A stretch of DNA of 64,000 nucleotides from Pseudomonas sp. KK4 (GTDB taxonomy: Bacteria > Pseudomonadota > Gammaproteobacteria > Pseudomonadales > Pseudomonadaceae): positions 1 to 64,000 of the forward strand of contig NZ_LYVP01000012.1 in NCBI RefSeq assembly GCF_001984065.1. Reading direction: 5' to 3'. Numbering within the stretch: position 1 is the first letter of the stretch; each line of letters starts with the position of its first letter. Shown here piece by piece: positions 9,237-17,270 of the stretch. Both the position numbers and the translations under genes were made by a program. The notes below the pieces were generated by a model. That model was not told the DNA's origin. It searched no databases and saw nothing but the letters and a program-made list of their open reading frames with translations.

Positions 9237-10862
9237 TTACTTGCTGACGCTGACGCCGTAGAAGGAGTTCAAGCCGAATGGGCTGATCTTGAAGTCCTGC
9301 ACTTCGGCGCGCATGGGTTGGAACACCGTCGAGTGAGCGATAGGTGTCATTGGAGTCTGGTCTTTCAGGATGTGTTGCGCCTGCTTGTACAGTTCGGTGC
9401 GCTTGGCCTGATCCGAGGTGCGCTTGGCTTGCTTGACGATGTCGTCAAACGGCTTGTAGCACCACTTGGAGAAGTTGTTGCCTTCCAGCGAGTCGCAGCC
9501 GAACAGCACGTTCAGCCAGTTGTCGGGGTCACCATTGTCACCGCTCCAACCAATCAGCATCGCCTGGTTCTCGCCACCTTTGGAACGCTTGATGTACTCG
9601 CCCCACTCGTAGCTCTGGATCTTGACCTTCAGGCCGATCTTGGACCAGTCGGACTGCAGCATTTCTGCCATCAGCTTGGCGTTCGGGTTGTACGGACGCT
9701 GTACCGGCATCGCCCACAGGACGATTTCGGTGCCTTCCTTCACGCCAGCTTCCTTGAGCAGCTCCTTGGCTTTCTCAGGGTTGTACGGCGCATCCTTGAT
9801 GGTGGTGTCGTAGGACCACTGGGTCGGTGGCATGGCGTTGACGGCCAGCTGGCCGGCGCCCTGGTACACAGAGTCGATGATCTGCTGCTTGTTGACGGCC
9901 ATGTCCAGCGCCTGGCGAACCTTCAGCTCGGCCAGCGGGTTGGCGTCGGTCTGACCTTTGACCTTGGGCATCACGTTGTAGGCGATGTAACCCAGGTTGA
10001 AGCCAGCCTGGTCAGGCAGTTTCAGGGTCTTGTCTTCGCGCAGCGCCTTCAGGTCGGCCGGACGAGGGAACAGGGTGACCTGGCACTCGTTCTTCTTCAG
10101 CTTCTGGATGCGCACCGACGGGTCGGTGGTGATGGCGAAGATCAGGTTGTCGATCTTGACGTCGTCAGGCTTCCAGTAGTCCTTGTTCCCGGTGTAGCGG
10201 ATGTTGGAGTCTTTCTGGTAGCTCTTGAACACGAACGGACCCGTGCCGACCGGCTTCTGGTTGATGTCGGCAGCCTTGCCTTCCTTGAGCAGCTGGGCAG
10301 CGTACTCGGCGGACTGGATGGAGGCGAAGCTCATGGCCATGTTCTGGATGAACGCGGCATCGACGTCTTTGAGCGTGAACTTGACGGTGTGGTCGTCGAC
10401 TTTATCGATCTTGGTGATGTTGGTATCCATCCCCATGTCGGTGAAGTACGGGAATTCGGTCGGGTACGCTTTGCGGAACGGGTCATCCTTGTTAATCATG
10501 CGATTAAAGGTGAACAGCACGTCGTCGGCGTTGAAATTGCGCGTCGGCTTGAAGTACGGGGTGGTGTGGAACTTGACACCGTCACGCAAGTGGAAGGTGT
10601 AGGTCAGGCCGTCAGGGGAGACGTCCCAGCTGGTCGCCAGACCAGGAATCACGGCGGTGCCGCCGCGCTCGAACTGAGTCAGGCGGTTGAACATGGTTTC
10701 TGCAGAGGCGTCGAAGTCGGTTCCGGTGGTGTATTGACCTGGATCGAAACCGGCCGGGCTCCCTTCGGAGCAGAACACCAGGTTAGTCGCAGCTTGAGCG
10801 AACGGCGCGCTAGCCAACAGGCTGGCGCCGACTAAAAACGGAATGACCGCTTGTTTAAGCAT
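9237..10862 (-). CDS. periplasmic peptide-binding protein, DppA paralogue 3
   Basis: Family 5 solute-binding protein, 541 residues. Signal peptide MLKQAVIPFLVGASLLASAP ends FAQA; the mature protein starts ATNLVFCSEGSPAGFDPGQY. The same cysteine pattern as the other copies is present (VFCSEG, NECQV, FGCDS, KWCYK). Compared with the neighbour at 7328 it has a short insertion (PKVKGQTDANPLAELKV) in the middle. I chose the ATG at 10862, which has GAGGCC a suitable distance upstream. An ATG at 10886 in the same frame would add eight residues before the signal peptide and is less likely. It is the first gene of this minus-strand dpp block. Confidence 0.9.
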   Translation of the reverse strand: MLKQAVIPFLVGASLLASAPFAQAATNLVFCSEGSPAGFDPGQYTTGTDFDASAETMFNRLTQFERGGTAVIPGLATSWDVSPDGLTYTFHLRDGVKFHTTPYFKPTRNFNADDVLFTFNRMINKDDPFRKAYPTEFPYFTDMGMDTNITKIDKVDDHTVKFTLKDVDAAFIQNMAMSFASIQSAEYAAQLLKEGKAADINQKPVGTGPFVFKSYQKDSNIRYTGNKDYWKPDDVKIDNLIFAITTDPSVRIQKLKKNECQVTLFPRPADLKALREDKTLKLPDQAGFNLGYIAYNVMPKVKGQTDANPLAELKVRQALDMAVNKQQIIDSVYQGAGQLAVNAMPPTQWSYDTTIKDAPYNPEKAKELLKEAGVKEGTEIVLWAMPVQRPYNPNAKLMAEMLQSDWSKIGLKVKIQSYEWGEYIKRSKGGENQAMLIGWSGDNGDPDNWLNVLFGCDSLEGNNFSKWCYKPFDDIVKQAKRTSDQAKRTELYKQAQHILKDQTPMTPIAHSTVFQPMRAEVQDFKISPFGLNSFYGVSVSK

Positions 10863-11294
10863 GGTGGCCTCATGATTTGTTGTCATTTTTTGATTTTGAG
10901 GACGACCTTGTGAGTCGTGCCTGCGGATACTTATGCAGGGGCCATACCCAATGCAAGATCCAGAGCACCTACAAGCCTTAAACGGTGGCACGAACGTACC
11001 TTAATGTCGCATATGTATAATTCCTGACGCATTTGACCGTTTGCGCGGCGTTTTTGCGGTGCAACTGGCGCACTTTTATGGTGCATCCTGGCATTGGGTT
11101 GCCCATGGGTGGGGCGAGGGTGTTACCTATTTATACCCCGTCCTGTGGGGTTGAATGGGAGTGGTTATCGTTGCCGGTCATACCCGGTACAACCCGGTTC
11201 ACGTATGAACGAACTGTGCCCCTGCAGGAATATAGTCCATAAAAAAACGGCGATCATTTTGGTGATCGCCGTTTTTTGTTCAGGTGTTATCGAA
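10863..11294. other. intergenic region upstream of the dpp block
   Basis: Holds the leader and presumed promoter of the dpp block (transcribed leftwards) and, at its right end, the terminator of the SIMPL-domain gene. A TATAAT at 11016-11021 is on the plus strand and has no acceptable -35 and no gene to serve. I could not identify the dpp promoter with confidence. The 69-codon plus-strand open frame at 11033 has no family resemblance. Confidence 0.5.
11241..11278 (-). terminator. intrinsic terminator after the SIMPL-domain gene
   Basis: Near-perfect hairpin: arms AAAAAACGGCGATCA (11242-11256) and TGATCGCCGTTTTTT (11263-11277) with a 6-base loop. T runs on both strands make it usable from either direction. 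It follows the stop codon of the leftward SIMPL gene at 11295 and insulates it from the dpp region. Confidence 0.9.
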
Positions 11295-12014
11295 TCAAGG
11301 CAGCAGCACTTCGATCGAGCCGTCAGCCGTCATGCTGACCTGGCTTGTGCCGGCTTCGACGTCCGGCGTCACCGGCGCGGCGCCGTCCATGCTGGCCGCT
11401 TTCATCATCATCGGTGCGCGCATGTAGGGTTGTGGGTAACCGTTGGTGTTGAAGTTCAGGTTGACGATCTTGTAGCCCTTGCCACCCAACGCGTCGGTGG
11501 CCAGTTGCGCGCGAGCCTTGAAGGCGGCCACGGCGTCCTTGAGCAGGGCGTCTTCACTGGCCTTGCGGGTTGGCGTGGCGATGGCGAAGTCCATGCCGCC
11601 CATCTTCAGGTCGGTGAGCAATTCACCGGTCAGCTTCGACAACGCGGCGAAGTCGGTGCTCTCAAGACGCAATTCGGCACGTTCACGCCAGCCGGTGATC
11701 TTCTGGCCCTTGGCGTCGTAGATCGGGTAGCTGCTGCGGCTGCCCTGACGCAGGGTGATGTCGTTGACTTGCTTGGCCTGGGCCAGCGCCTTGTTCATGG
11801 TGGTGCTGACGTCAGCGGCGAGTTTGGCCGGGTCGGTGTTCTGTTCTTCGGTGTAGAGGGTCACGATCATCAGATCGCGAGCCACTTCCTGGCTGACTTC
11901 GGCGCGCAGGGAAATCTGGTTGTAATGAAGTTCGTCGGCAGCCAGGGCCGGGAGGCTGGCGAGGGTGCCAGCGCTCAGGGCGAGCAGGGCGGCGCTGCGG
12001 CGGAAAGTGTGCAT
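11295..12014 (-). CDS. SIMPL-domain (DUF541) periplasmic protein
   Basis: A 239-residue exported protein of the SIMPL/DUF541 family, function unknown in Pseudomonas. Signal peptide MHTFRRSAALLALSAGTLAS is cut after LPALA. The conserved family features are visible: YNQISLRAEVSQEVARDLM near the start, the alternating strand/helix pattern, the RGSRSSYPIYD-like stretch (RQGSRSSYPIYD) followed by ITGWRERAELRLES, and a C-terminal strand QVSMTADGSIEVLLP. The long open frame extends far upstream, but the ATG at 12014 has GGAGC eight bases before it and begins the signal peptide. It is divergent from roxSR; a similar neighbour is, to my memory, present in P. aeruginosa. Confidence 0.85.
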   Translation of the reverse strand: MHTFRRSAALLALSAGTLASLPALAADELHYNQISLRAEVSQEVARDLMIVTLYTEEQNTDPAKLAADVSTTMNKALAQAKQVNDITLRQGSRSSYPIYDAKGQKITGWRERAELRLESTDFAALSKLTGELLTDLKMGGMDFAIATPTRKASEDALLKDAVAAFKARAQLATDALGGKGYKIVNLNFNTNGYPQPYMRAPMMMKAASMDGAAPVTPDVEAGTSQVSMTADGSIEVLLP

Positions 12015-12132
12015 GAAAGCTCCTTGGATGATTACGCAGGCGTTGGTCCGGGTCTGCGTGAAACCATCAGACTCTAGCTTTAATGATCCAGTTCGCACAG
12101 TTACAAACTCAATACAGATGAATGAGTAACCT

Positions 12133-12260
12133 GTGGCGAGGGAGCTTGCTCGCGCTGGACTGCGAAGCAGCCCCCTTCCAACTCGGGTGTAAAACCTATA
12201 AGCACTGGAATCGATTTTACGACTGCTGCGCAGCCGAACGGGAGCGAGCTCCCTCGCCAC
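12133..12260. repeat. REP doublet, type C
   Basis: Inverted arms beginning GTGGCGAGGGAGCTTGCTCG and ending CGAGCTCCCTCGCCAC, 128 bases overall. It differs from the other REP doublets of the window in its core (GGCGAGGGAGC rather than GGGAGCGGGC). The inner part also has complementary stretches, as expected for a REPIN-like unit that folds into one long hairpin. Confidence 0.8.
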
Positions 12261-12329
12261 AAAAGCTTCCAGGCGACACAGGGATGTGGTCGTTTGCCGC
12301 ACCTTTCGCTTCTGGCGACGCCGCTTGGT

Positions 12330-12335
12330 TATACT
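12330..12335 (+). promoter_or_regulatory. possible -10 element of the roxS promoter
   Basis: TATACT lies about 38 bases before the roxS start codon and would give a leader of about 30 bases. No good -35 hexamer is present at 16-18 bases, so this would need an activator or is only suggestive. Confidence 0.35.
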
Positions 12336-12372
12336 CTCGGCGATCCGCCTGGAGCGCTCATCAGGAGAGCTC

Positions 12373-13635
12373 ATGCTCGCCCCCGTTCAAATCACTTCCG
12401 CCACGCGCCAGAACCTCTGGCGGCTGACCTTCATCCGCACGTTGGTGCTGGCCGCTCAGGCCGGCTCCGTGGGCCTGGCCTATTGGCTCGAACTGCTGCC
12501 ACTGCCCTGGTTCCAGTTGGCTGCCACCCTGGGTTGTTCGATGCTGCTGTGTGCCTTCACGGCGATTCGCCTGCGCACCACCTGGCCGGTCACCGAGCTT
12601 GAATACGCCGTGCAACTGGCGTGCGATCTGTTTATCCACAGTGCTCTGCTGTATTTCTCCGGCGGTTCGACCAACCCGTTCGTCTCTTATTACCTGGTGC
12701 CCCTGACCATCGCCGCGGTCACGCTGCCATGGCGCTATTCGGTGATTCTGTCGGGCATTGCGCTGCTGATGTACACCTTGCTGCTGGCGCAGTTCTATCC
12801 GCTGCAAACCTACCCGATCGCCCGGGAAAACCTGCAGGTATACGGGATGTGGCTGAGTTTCGCGCTGGCCGCGGCAGTGATCACCTTCTTCGCAGCGCGC
12901 ATGGCTGAAGAGCTGCGTCGTCAGGAAGAACTGCGCGCCATCCGCCGCGAAGAAGGCCTGCGCGACCAGCAACTGCTGGCCGTCGCCACCCAGGCTGCCG
13001 GTGCAGCCCATGAACTGGGCACGCCACTGGCGACCATGAGCGTGCTGCTCAAGGAAATGCGCCAGGACCATCATGACCCGATGTTGCAGGACGACCTGAG
13101 CGTGCTGCAGGATCAGGTCAAACTCTGTAAAGAGACGTTGCAGCAATTGGTGCGCGCCGCCGAAGCCAATCGACGTCTGGCGGTCGAGATGCAGGACGTC
13201 ACTGACTGGCTCGACGAAGCACTCAACCGCTGGCATTTGATGCGCCCGGAAGCCAGCTATCGCTTCCAGCGCCTGGGACAGGGCACGGTGCCGCGCATGG
13301 CGCCACCACCGGACCTGACCCAGGCGCTGCTGAACTTGTTGAACAATGCCGCCGATGCCTGTCCCGAAGGCCTTCAAGTGACCCTGGACTGGGACACCGA
13401 GAACCTGACCATCAGCATCCGCGACCACGGCGCCGGTGTGCCGCTGGCCATCGCCGAGCAGATCGGCAAGCCGTTTTTTACCACCAAGGGCAAAGGTTTC
13501 GGCCTGGGCCTGTTTTTGAGCAAGGCCAGCGTGACACGCGCCGGCGGCTCAGTGAAACTCTACAGTCATGAGGAAGGCGGCACGCTCACCGAGCTGCGCC
13601 TGCCCCTTGGCGTCCGAGGAGACGAACATGAGTGA
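12373..13635 (+). CDS. roxS: redox-sensing histidine kinase RoxS (RegB/PrrB type)
   Basis: Membrane sensor kinase, 420 residues, of the RegB/PrrB/ActS family, which senses respiratory redox state. Six N-terminal membrane segments span about residues 18-180. Between them lies GGSTNPF (97-103), matching the family's conserved GGxxNPF quinone-binding heptapeptide. The phospho-acceptor is His213 in AAHELGTPLATM. Cys252 in KLCKETL lies 39 residues after it, the place of the redox-active cysteine of RegB. N box NLLNNAADACPEG and G boxes (DHGAGVP, GKGFGLGLFL) complete the kinase. The frame opens 29 codons earlier; ATG 12373 follows AGGAGAGC. Its end overlaps roxR by 8 bases (ATGAGTGA). Confidence 0.93.
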   Translation: MLAPVQITSATRQNLWRLTFIRTLVLAAQAGSVGLAYWLELLPLPWFQLAATLGCSMLLCAFTAIRLRTTWPVTELEYAVQLACDLFIHSALLYFSGGSTNPFVSYYLVPLTIAAVTLPWRYSVILSGIALLMYTLLLAQFYPLQTYPIARENLQVYGMWLSFALAAAVITFFAARMAEELRRQEELRAIRREEGLRDQQLLAVATQAAGAAHELGTPLATMSVLLKEMRQDHHDPMLQDDLSVLQDQVKLCKETLQQLVRAAEANRRLAVEMQDVTDWLDEALNRWHLMRPEASYRFQRLGQGTVPRMAPPPDLTQALLNLLNNAADACPEGLQVTLDWDTENLTISIRDHGAGVPLAIAEQIGKPFFTTKGKGFGLGLFLSKASVTRAGGSVKLYSHEEGGTLTELRLPLGVRGDEHE

Positions 13636-14194
13636 CGAAATCCAAGTCGAACACGAAGGCGAAGAACTGCCACATTTGCTGCTGGTCGACGACGATGCGA
13701 CCTTTACCCGGGTGATGGCGCGCGCCATGGCCCGTCGCGGCTTTCGCGTCAGCACCGCAGGGTCCGCCGAAGAAGGCCTGACCATCGCCCAGGGCGATCT
13801 GCCGGACTACGCCGCCCTGGACCTGAAGATGGACGGCGACTCGGGTCTGGTACTGCTGCCCAAGCTGCTGGAAATGGACCCGGACATGCGCGTGGTGATC
13901 CTCACCGGCTATTCCAGCATCGCCACCGCCGTGGAAGCCATCAAGCGTGGCGCCTGCAACTACCTGTGCAAGCCGGCGGACGCCGACGATGTGCTGGCTG
14001 CGTTGTTGTCCGAGCACGCTGACCTGGACAGCCTGGTGCCGGAAAATCCGATGTCCGTGGACCGTCTGCAGTGGGAGCACATCCAGCGCGTGCTGACCGA
14101 GCACGAAGGCAACATTTCCGCCACGGCCCGCGCCCTGGGCATGCACCGTCGCACCCTGCAGCGCAAACTGCAGAAACGCCCCGTTCGCCGCTGA
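13628..14194 (+). CDS. roxR: response regulator RoxR (RegA/PrrA type)
   Basis: DNA-binding partner of RoxS, 188 residues. The receiver domain has the acidic pair in LLLVDDDATF, the phosphorylated Asp65 in AALDLKMDG, and the conserved Thr/Lys in ILTGYSS and LCKPAD. A short Fis-type helix-turn-helix forms the C-terminus (NISATARALGMHRRTLQRKL), which is nearly invariant in RegA/PrrA/ActR regulators. These regulators control terminal oxidases and other respiration genes; in P. putida RoxSR regulates cyanide-insensitive and other oxidases. Translation is coupled to roxS through the 8-base overlap. Confidence 0.93.
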   Translation: MSDEIQVEHEGEELPHLLLVDDDATFTRVMARAMARRGFRVSTAGSAEEGLTIAQGDLPDYAALDLKMDGDSGLVLLPKLLEMDPDMRVVILTGYSSIATAVEAIKRGACNYLCKPADADDVLAALLSEHADLDSLVPENPMSVDRLQWEHIQRVLTEHEGNISATARALGMHRRTLQRKLQKRPVRR

Positions 14195-14234
14195 ACCTGC
14201 GCTGAACGAATGCCGGCCGCTTCTCGCGACAATC

Positions 14235-14275
14235 CGAACCGATCATCTATGATCGGTTCGTGCGTGTATTTTTTC
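14235..14275 (+). terminator. 26-bp palindrome with offset T tract after roxR
   Basis: Arms CGAACCGATCAT (14235-14246) and ATGATCGGTTCG (14249-14260) are perfect inverted repeats with two bases between them. A run TATTTTTTC comes eight bases later. It could be the roxSR terminator with an offset T tract, or an operator for the next gene, whose start codon is 32 bases downstream. The sequence does not decide between these. Confidence 0.5.
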
Positions 14276-14291
14276 TTATCGAGCCTTATCC

Positions 14292-16019
14292 ATGAATCAG
14301 AACGCTGAATATTGCGCGGTCAACGATGCTGTGCGCGGGCAGTTTTTTCGCAGAGTCTGGGCGATGATCACGCCTTACTGGCGCAGTGAGGAGAAGGGCA
14401 AGGCCTGGACACTGCTGATCGCAGTGATCGCGCTGTCGCTGATCAGCGTCGGCATCTCGGTGTGGTTCAACACCTGGTACAAGGACTTCTACAACGCCCT
14501 GCAACAGAAGGACGAAGCGGCGTTCTGGCGACTGATCCTGTATTTCTGCGCCATCGCGGCGGTGGCGATCGTCGGCGCGGTGTACCGGCTGTACCTGACC
14601 CAGATGCTGACGATCCGCTGGCGGGCGTGGCTCACCGAAAAACATTTCTCCCGCTGGCTTGCGGACAAGAATTACTACCAGCTGGAGCAGGGCGGTTACA
14701 CCGATAACCCGGACCAGCGGATTTCCGAAGACCTCAACAACTTCACCAACGACACTCTGACCCTGGGCATCGGCCTGCTGCGCAACGTGGTCAGCCTGGT
14801 GTCGTTCTCGGTCATCCTCTGGGGCGTGTCGGGCAGCATCGAGGTTTTCGGCATCACCGTGCCTGGCTACATGTTCTGGTGCGTACTGGTGTATGCGGTG
14901 GTGGGCAGTTGGCTGACGCATCTGATCGGTCGTCGCCTGATCGGCTTGAACAACCGGCAACAACGCTTCGAAGCGGACATGCGTTTCTCGATGATCCGGG
15001 TGCGTGAAAACGCCGAAACCATCGCCTTGTACAACGGCGAGCCCAACGAGCATCGGCGCTTGAGCAGTCGTTTCGCCAATGTCTGGCACAACTTCTGGGA
15101 CATCATGAAGGTGTCCAAGCGCCTGACCTTCTTCACCTCCGGTTACGAGCAGGCGGCGGTGATCTTCCCGTTCATGGTGGCGGCACCGCGTTACCTGGCC
15201 GGCAAGATCGAGCTCGGCGAGCTGATGCAGATCAGCTCGGCCTTCGGCAATGTCCAGGACAGTTTCAGCTGGTTCATCACCGCGTATCAGAGCCTCGCCT
15301 CCTGGCGCGCCACCTGTGATCGTCTGTTGAGCTTCCGTCAGGCCATGACCGACAACGAACAGCGCGCACCGGCCATCGATGTACAGAACCAGGGTGACGC
15401 GCTCAAAGTGCACAACCTTGGCCTTGATCTGGCTGACGGTCGTCATTTGCTGACCAATGCCGACATGACCGTGCAGAAGGGCGAGCGGGTCATGCTCAGC
15501 GGCCGTTCCGGCAGCGGCAAATCCACCCTGTTGCGGGCGATGGGGCATCTGTGGCCGGCGGGGCACGGCAGCATTCGTTTGCCGGCGGCGCGGTATCTGT
15601 TCCTGCCGCAAAAGCCTTATCTGCCGATCGGTACCCTGCGTGAAGCGCTGAGTTATCCACAGGCGGGCGATACTTACCCGAACGAACGTTACGCCCATGT
15701 CCTGGAAACCTGTCGACTGCCGCATCTGGTCGCGCGTCTGGACGAAGCCAATCACTGGCAGCGCATGTTGTCGCCGGGTGAGCAGCAACGCCTGGCCTTC
15801 GCCCGTGCGCTGCTGTATGCGCCGCAGTGGCTCTACATGGACGAAGCGACCTCGGCGATGGATGAAGAAGATGAGGCATCGCTGTATCAGGCGCTGATCG
15901 ATGAACTGCCGGGCCTGAGCATCGTCAGCGTCGGCCATCGCAGCAGCCTCAAGCGGTTCCATCCGCGCCATGTTCGCATCGACAACGGCCACCTGGTAGA
16001 CCAGGCCGTGACTGCATAA
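14292..16019 (+). CDS. SbmA/BacA-like ABC transporter (fused permease and ATPase)
   Basis: A 575-residue half-transporter with an N-terminal ABC_membrane_2 domain (about residues 20-330, segments such as LLIAVIALSLISVGISVWF and VVSLVSFSVILWGVSGSI) and a C-terminal ATPase. The loop NPDQRISEDLNNF is the family's EAA-like motif. Walker [10 protein letters not shown] is at 404-412; the signature is LSPGEQQ at 493-499, a proline replacing the usual glycine; Walker B is WLYMDEATSAMD. Relatives include E. coli YddA and mycobacterial Rv1819c, linked to uptake of B12, bleomycin or antimicrobial peptides. The substrate here is unknown. It stands alone between roxR and a REP doublet. Confidence 0.85.
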   Translation: MNQNAEYCAVNDAVRGQFFRRVWAMITPYWRSEEKGKAWTLLIAVIALSLISVGISVWFNTWYKDFYNALQQKDEAAFWRLILYFCAIAAVAIVGAVYRLYLTQMLTIRWRAWLTEKHFSRWLADKNYYQLEQGGYTDNPDQRISEDLNNFTNDTLTLGIGLLRNVVSLVSFSVILWGVSGSIEVFGITVPGYMFWCVLVYAVVGSWLTHLIGRRLIGLNNRQQRFEADMRFSMIRVRENAETIALYNGEPNEHRRLSSRFANVWHNFWDIMKVSKRLTFFTSGYEQAAVIFPFMVAAPRYLAGKIELGELMQISSAFGNVQDSFSWFITAYQSLASWRATCDRLLSFRQAMTDNEQRAPAIDVQNQGDALKVHNLGLDLADGRHLLTNADMTVQKGERVMLSGRSGSGKSTLLRAMGHLWPAGHGSIRLPAARYLFLPQKPYLPIGTLREALSYPQAGDTYPNERYAHVLETCRLPHLVARLDEANHWQRMLSPGEQQRLAFARALLYAPQWLYMDEATSAMDEEDEASLYQALIDELPGLSIVSVGHRSSLKRFHPRHVRIDNGHLVDQAVTA

Positions 16020-16034
16020 ACACCGTAGATCCCT

Positions 16035-16123
16035 GTGGGAGCGGGCTTGCTCGCGAAGGCGTCGCGTCAGTCGACATAAATACTGAATGACACACCGCTT
16101 TCGCGAGCAAGCCCGCTCCCACA
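16035..16123. repeat. REP doublet, type A, outward orientation
   Basis: GTGGGAGCGGGCTTGCTCGC opens the element and its inverted copy GCGAGCAAGCCCGCTCCCAC closes it. The inner segment contains GTCAGTCGACAT and TGACACACCGC, which recur in the doublets at 26.0, 58.4 and 63.7 kb. It lies just after the ABC transporter gene and may act as a 3' mRNA structure. Confidence 0.85.
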
Positions 16124-16202
16124 TTGGGCAGTATTCACCTCAGCGGTGATCGTACAACCGCGTTGAGCTATGATGCGGTTTCAGCCGATTTTTTCGAGAC
16201 AG

Positions 16203-16961
16203 ATGTTCACCATGGAAAACCCGAACGACGCACCACGCCTCCCTCGCAAGCGCCGCAGCCTCGCGCAGGAACTGGTGACGGTGTTGTCCGAACAGATTCG
16301 CGACGGTCACCTCAAGCGTGGCGACAAGTTGCCCACCGAGTCGGCGATCATGGATGCCCATGGCGTCAGCCGCACGGTGGTGCGCGAGGCAATTTCCCGT
16401 TTGCAGGCCGCCGGCCAGGTGGAAACCCGTCACGGTATCGGCACCTTCGTGCTCGACACCCCGAGCCCGAGCGGCTTTCGCATCGACCCGGCCACCGTGG
16501 TCACCTTGCGGGACGTGCTGGCCATTCTGGAGCTGCGCATCAGCCTGGAAGTGGAGTCTGCCGGCCTGGCCGCGCAACGCCGCAGTGACGAGCAGCTCGG
16601 CCTGATGCGCGCAGCCCTTGATGCGCTCAATGAGAGCGTCTCCCACGCCAGTGACGCCGTGGCTTCGGACTTCCAGTTCCACCTGCAGATTGCCCTGGCG
16701 ACCGGCAATCGCTACTTCACCGACATCATGACCCACCTGGGCACCAGCATCATCCCGCGCACCCGGCTGAACTCCGCTCGACTGGCCCATGACGATCAGC
16801 AGCACTACATGAATCGCCTGAGCCGCGAGCACGAGGAGATCTACGAGGCCATCGCCCGTCAGGATTCCGATGCCGCCCGCGCGGCCATGCGCCTGCACCT
16901 GACCAACAGCCGCGAACGCTTGCGTCATGCCCATGAAGAGGCAGAAGCACAGCGGGGGTAA
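16203..16961 (+). CDS. FadR-subfamily GntR regulator, probably of hexarate catabolism
   Basis: A 252-residue transcription factor. The N-terminal winged helix (about residues 20-90) shows the GntR signature GDKLPTESAIMDAHGVSRTVVREAIS in segments. The C-terminal all-helical FCD ligand domain (about 100-240) includes the metal/ligand-binding histidines of DFQFHLQIALATGN and REHEEIYEAI. The frame opens 11 codons earlier. ATG 16203 has a weak GAGAC upstream; an ATG three codons later (16212) is an alternative. Its position immediately before kdgD and the inverted repeat at that promoter suggest it represses the glucarate/galactarate genes. That function is inferred. Confidence 0.85.
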   Translation: MFTMENPNDAPRLPRKRRSLAQELVTVLSEQIRDGHLKRGDKLPTESAIMDAHGVSRTVVREAISRLQAAGQVETRHGIGTFVLDTPSPSGFRIDPATVVTLRDVLAILELRISLEVESAGLAAQRRSDEQLGLMRAALDALNESVSHASDAVASDFQFHLQIALATGNRYFTDIMTHLGTSIIPRTRLNSARLAHDDQQHYMNRLSREHEEIYEAIARQDSDAARAAMRLHLTNSRERLRHAHEEAEAQRG

Positions 16962-16999
16962 GCTGTTCGCCCGGTGTCACCCATCGTCTGAACGAGTGC

Positions 17000-17066
17000 C
17001 ATCGCCAGCAGGCTGGCTCCCACAGGAGAATGCATGCCAATGTGGGAGCCCGCCTGCTCGCGATAG
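17000..17066. repeat. REP-like inverted pair, short variant
   Basis: CATCGCCAGCAGGCTGGCTC and a following CCCACAG face TGTGGGAGCCCGCCTGCTCG in inverted orientation with about 15 bases between. The cores (GCAGGCTGGCTCCCAC / GTGGGAGCCCGCCTGC) differ from the type A core, so this is a diverged or separate REP type. Confidence 0.65.
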
Positions 17067-17242
17067 AGCCATCAGCCATCCCATAGATGTCCCGCTTGTT
17101 GCTTAATCTTCCGACAACGTATCTCTAACACCCCCGCTGGACGCCACGTTCCTCTCCCGCTTTTCCTCTCGCTACAGCCAGTGAAAACCCGAGTTTGTGC
17201 ACCTGCTGTCCAACAATTTTCGCCCTCCGCGATGAAATGCAG

Positions 17243-17270
17243 TTGACGGTTGTATTTTAAGTTGTACGAT
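17243..17270 (+). promoter_or_regulatory. kdgD promoter (-35 / -10)
   Basis: TTGACG at 17243-17248 (5 of 6 matches to the sigma-70 -35) and TACGAT at 17265-17270 (4 of 6 to the -10) are separated by 16 bases. Transcription would begin near 17277, giving a leader of about 60 bases before kdgD. Confidence 0.55.

Larger units (their letters stand above)
12015..12372. other. divergent intergenic region SIMPL gene / roxS
   Basis: Carries the leader of the leftward SIMPL gene, a type C REP doublet (12133-12260) and the roxS promoter region. No gene is supported here. The short open frames overlapping the REP doublet are products of the repeat. Confidence 0.6.

Noticed and set aside
11016-11021. 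TATAAT as a promoter -10
   Set aside because: No -35 at 16-18 bases and no gene downstream on the plus strand. The neighbouring genes on both sides are on the minus strand.
11085-11110. Sigma-54-like promoter CTGGCATTGGGTTGCCC on the plus strand
   Set aside because: The GG to GC distance is 9 bases instead of the required 10, and no plus-strand gene follows. The 69-codon frame nearby has no family resemblance.
16035-16123. REP doublets considered as intrinsic terminators or CRISPR repeats
   Set aside because: They are inverted pairs with no T tract, scattered in many intergenic gaps with variable spacers. They are not direct repeats with uniform spacers and there are no cas genes, so this is REP/REPIN rather than CRISPR.
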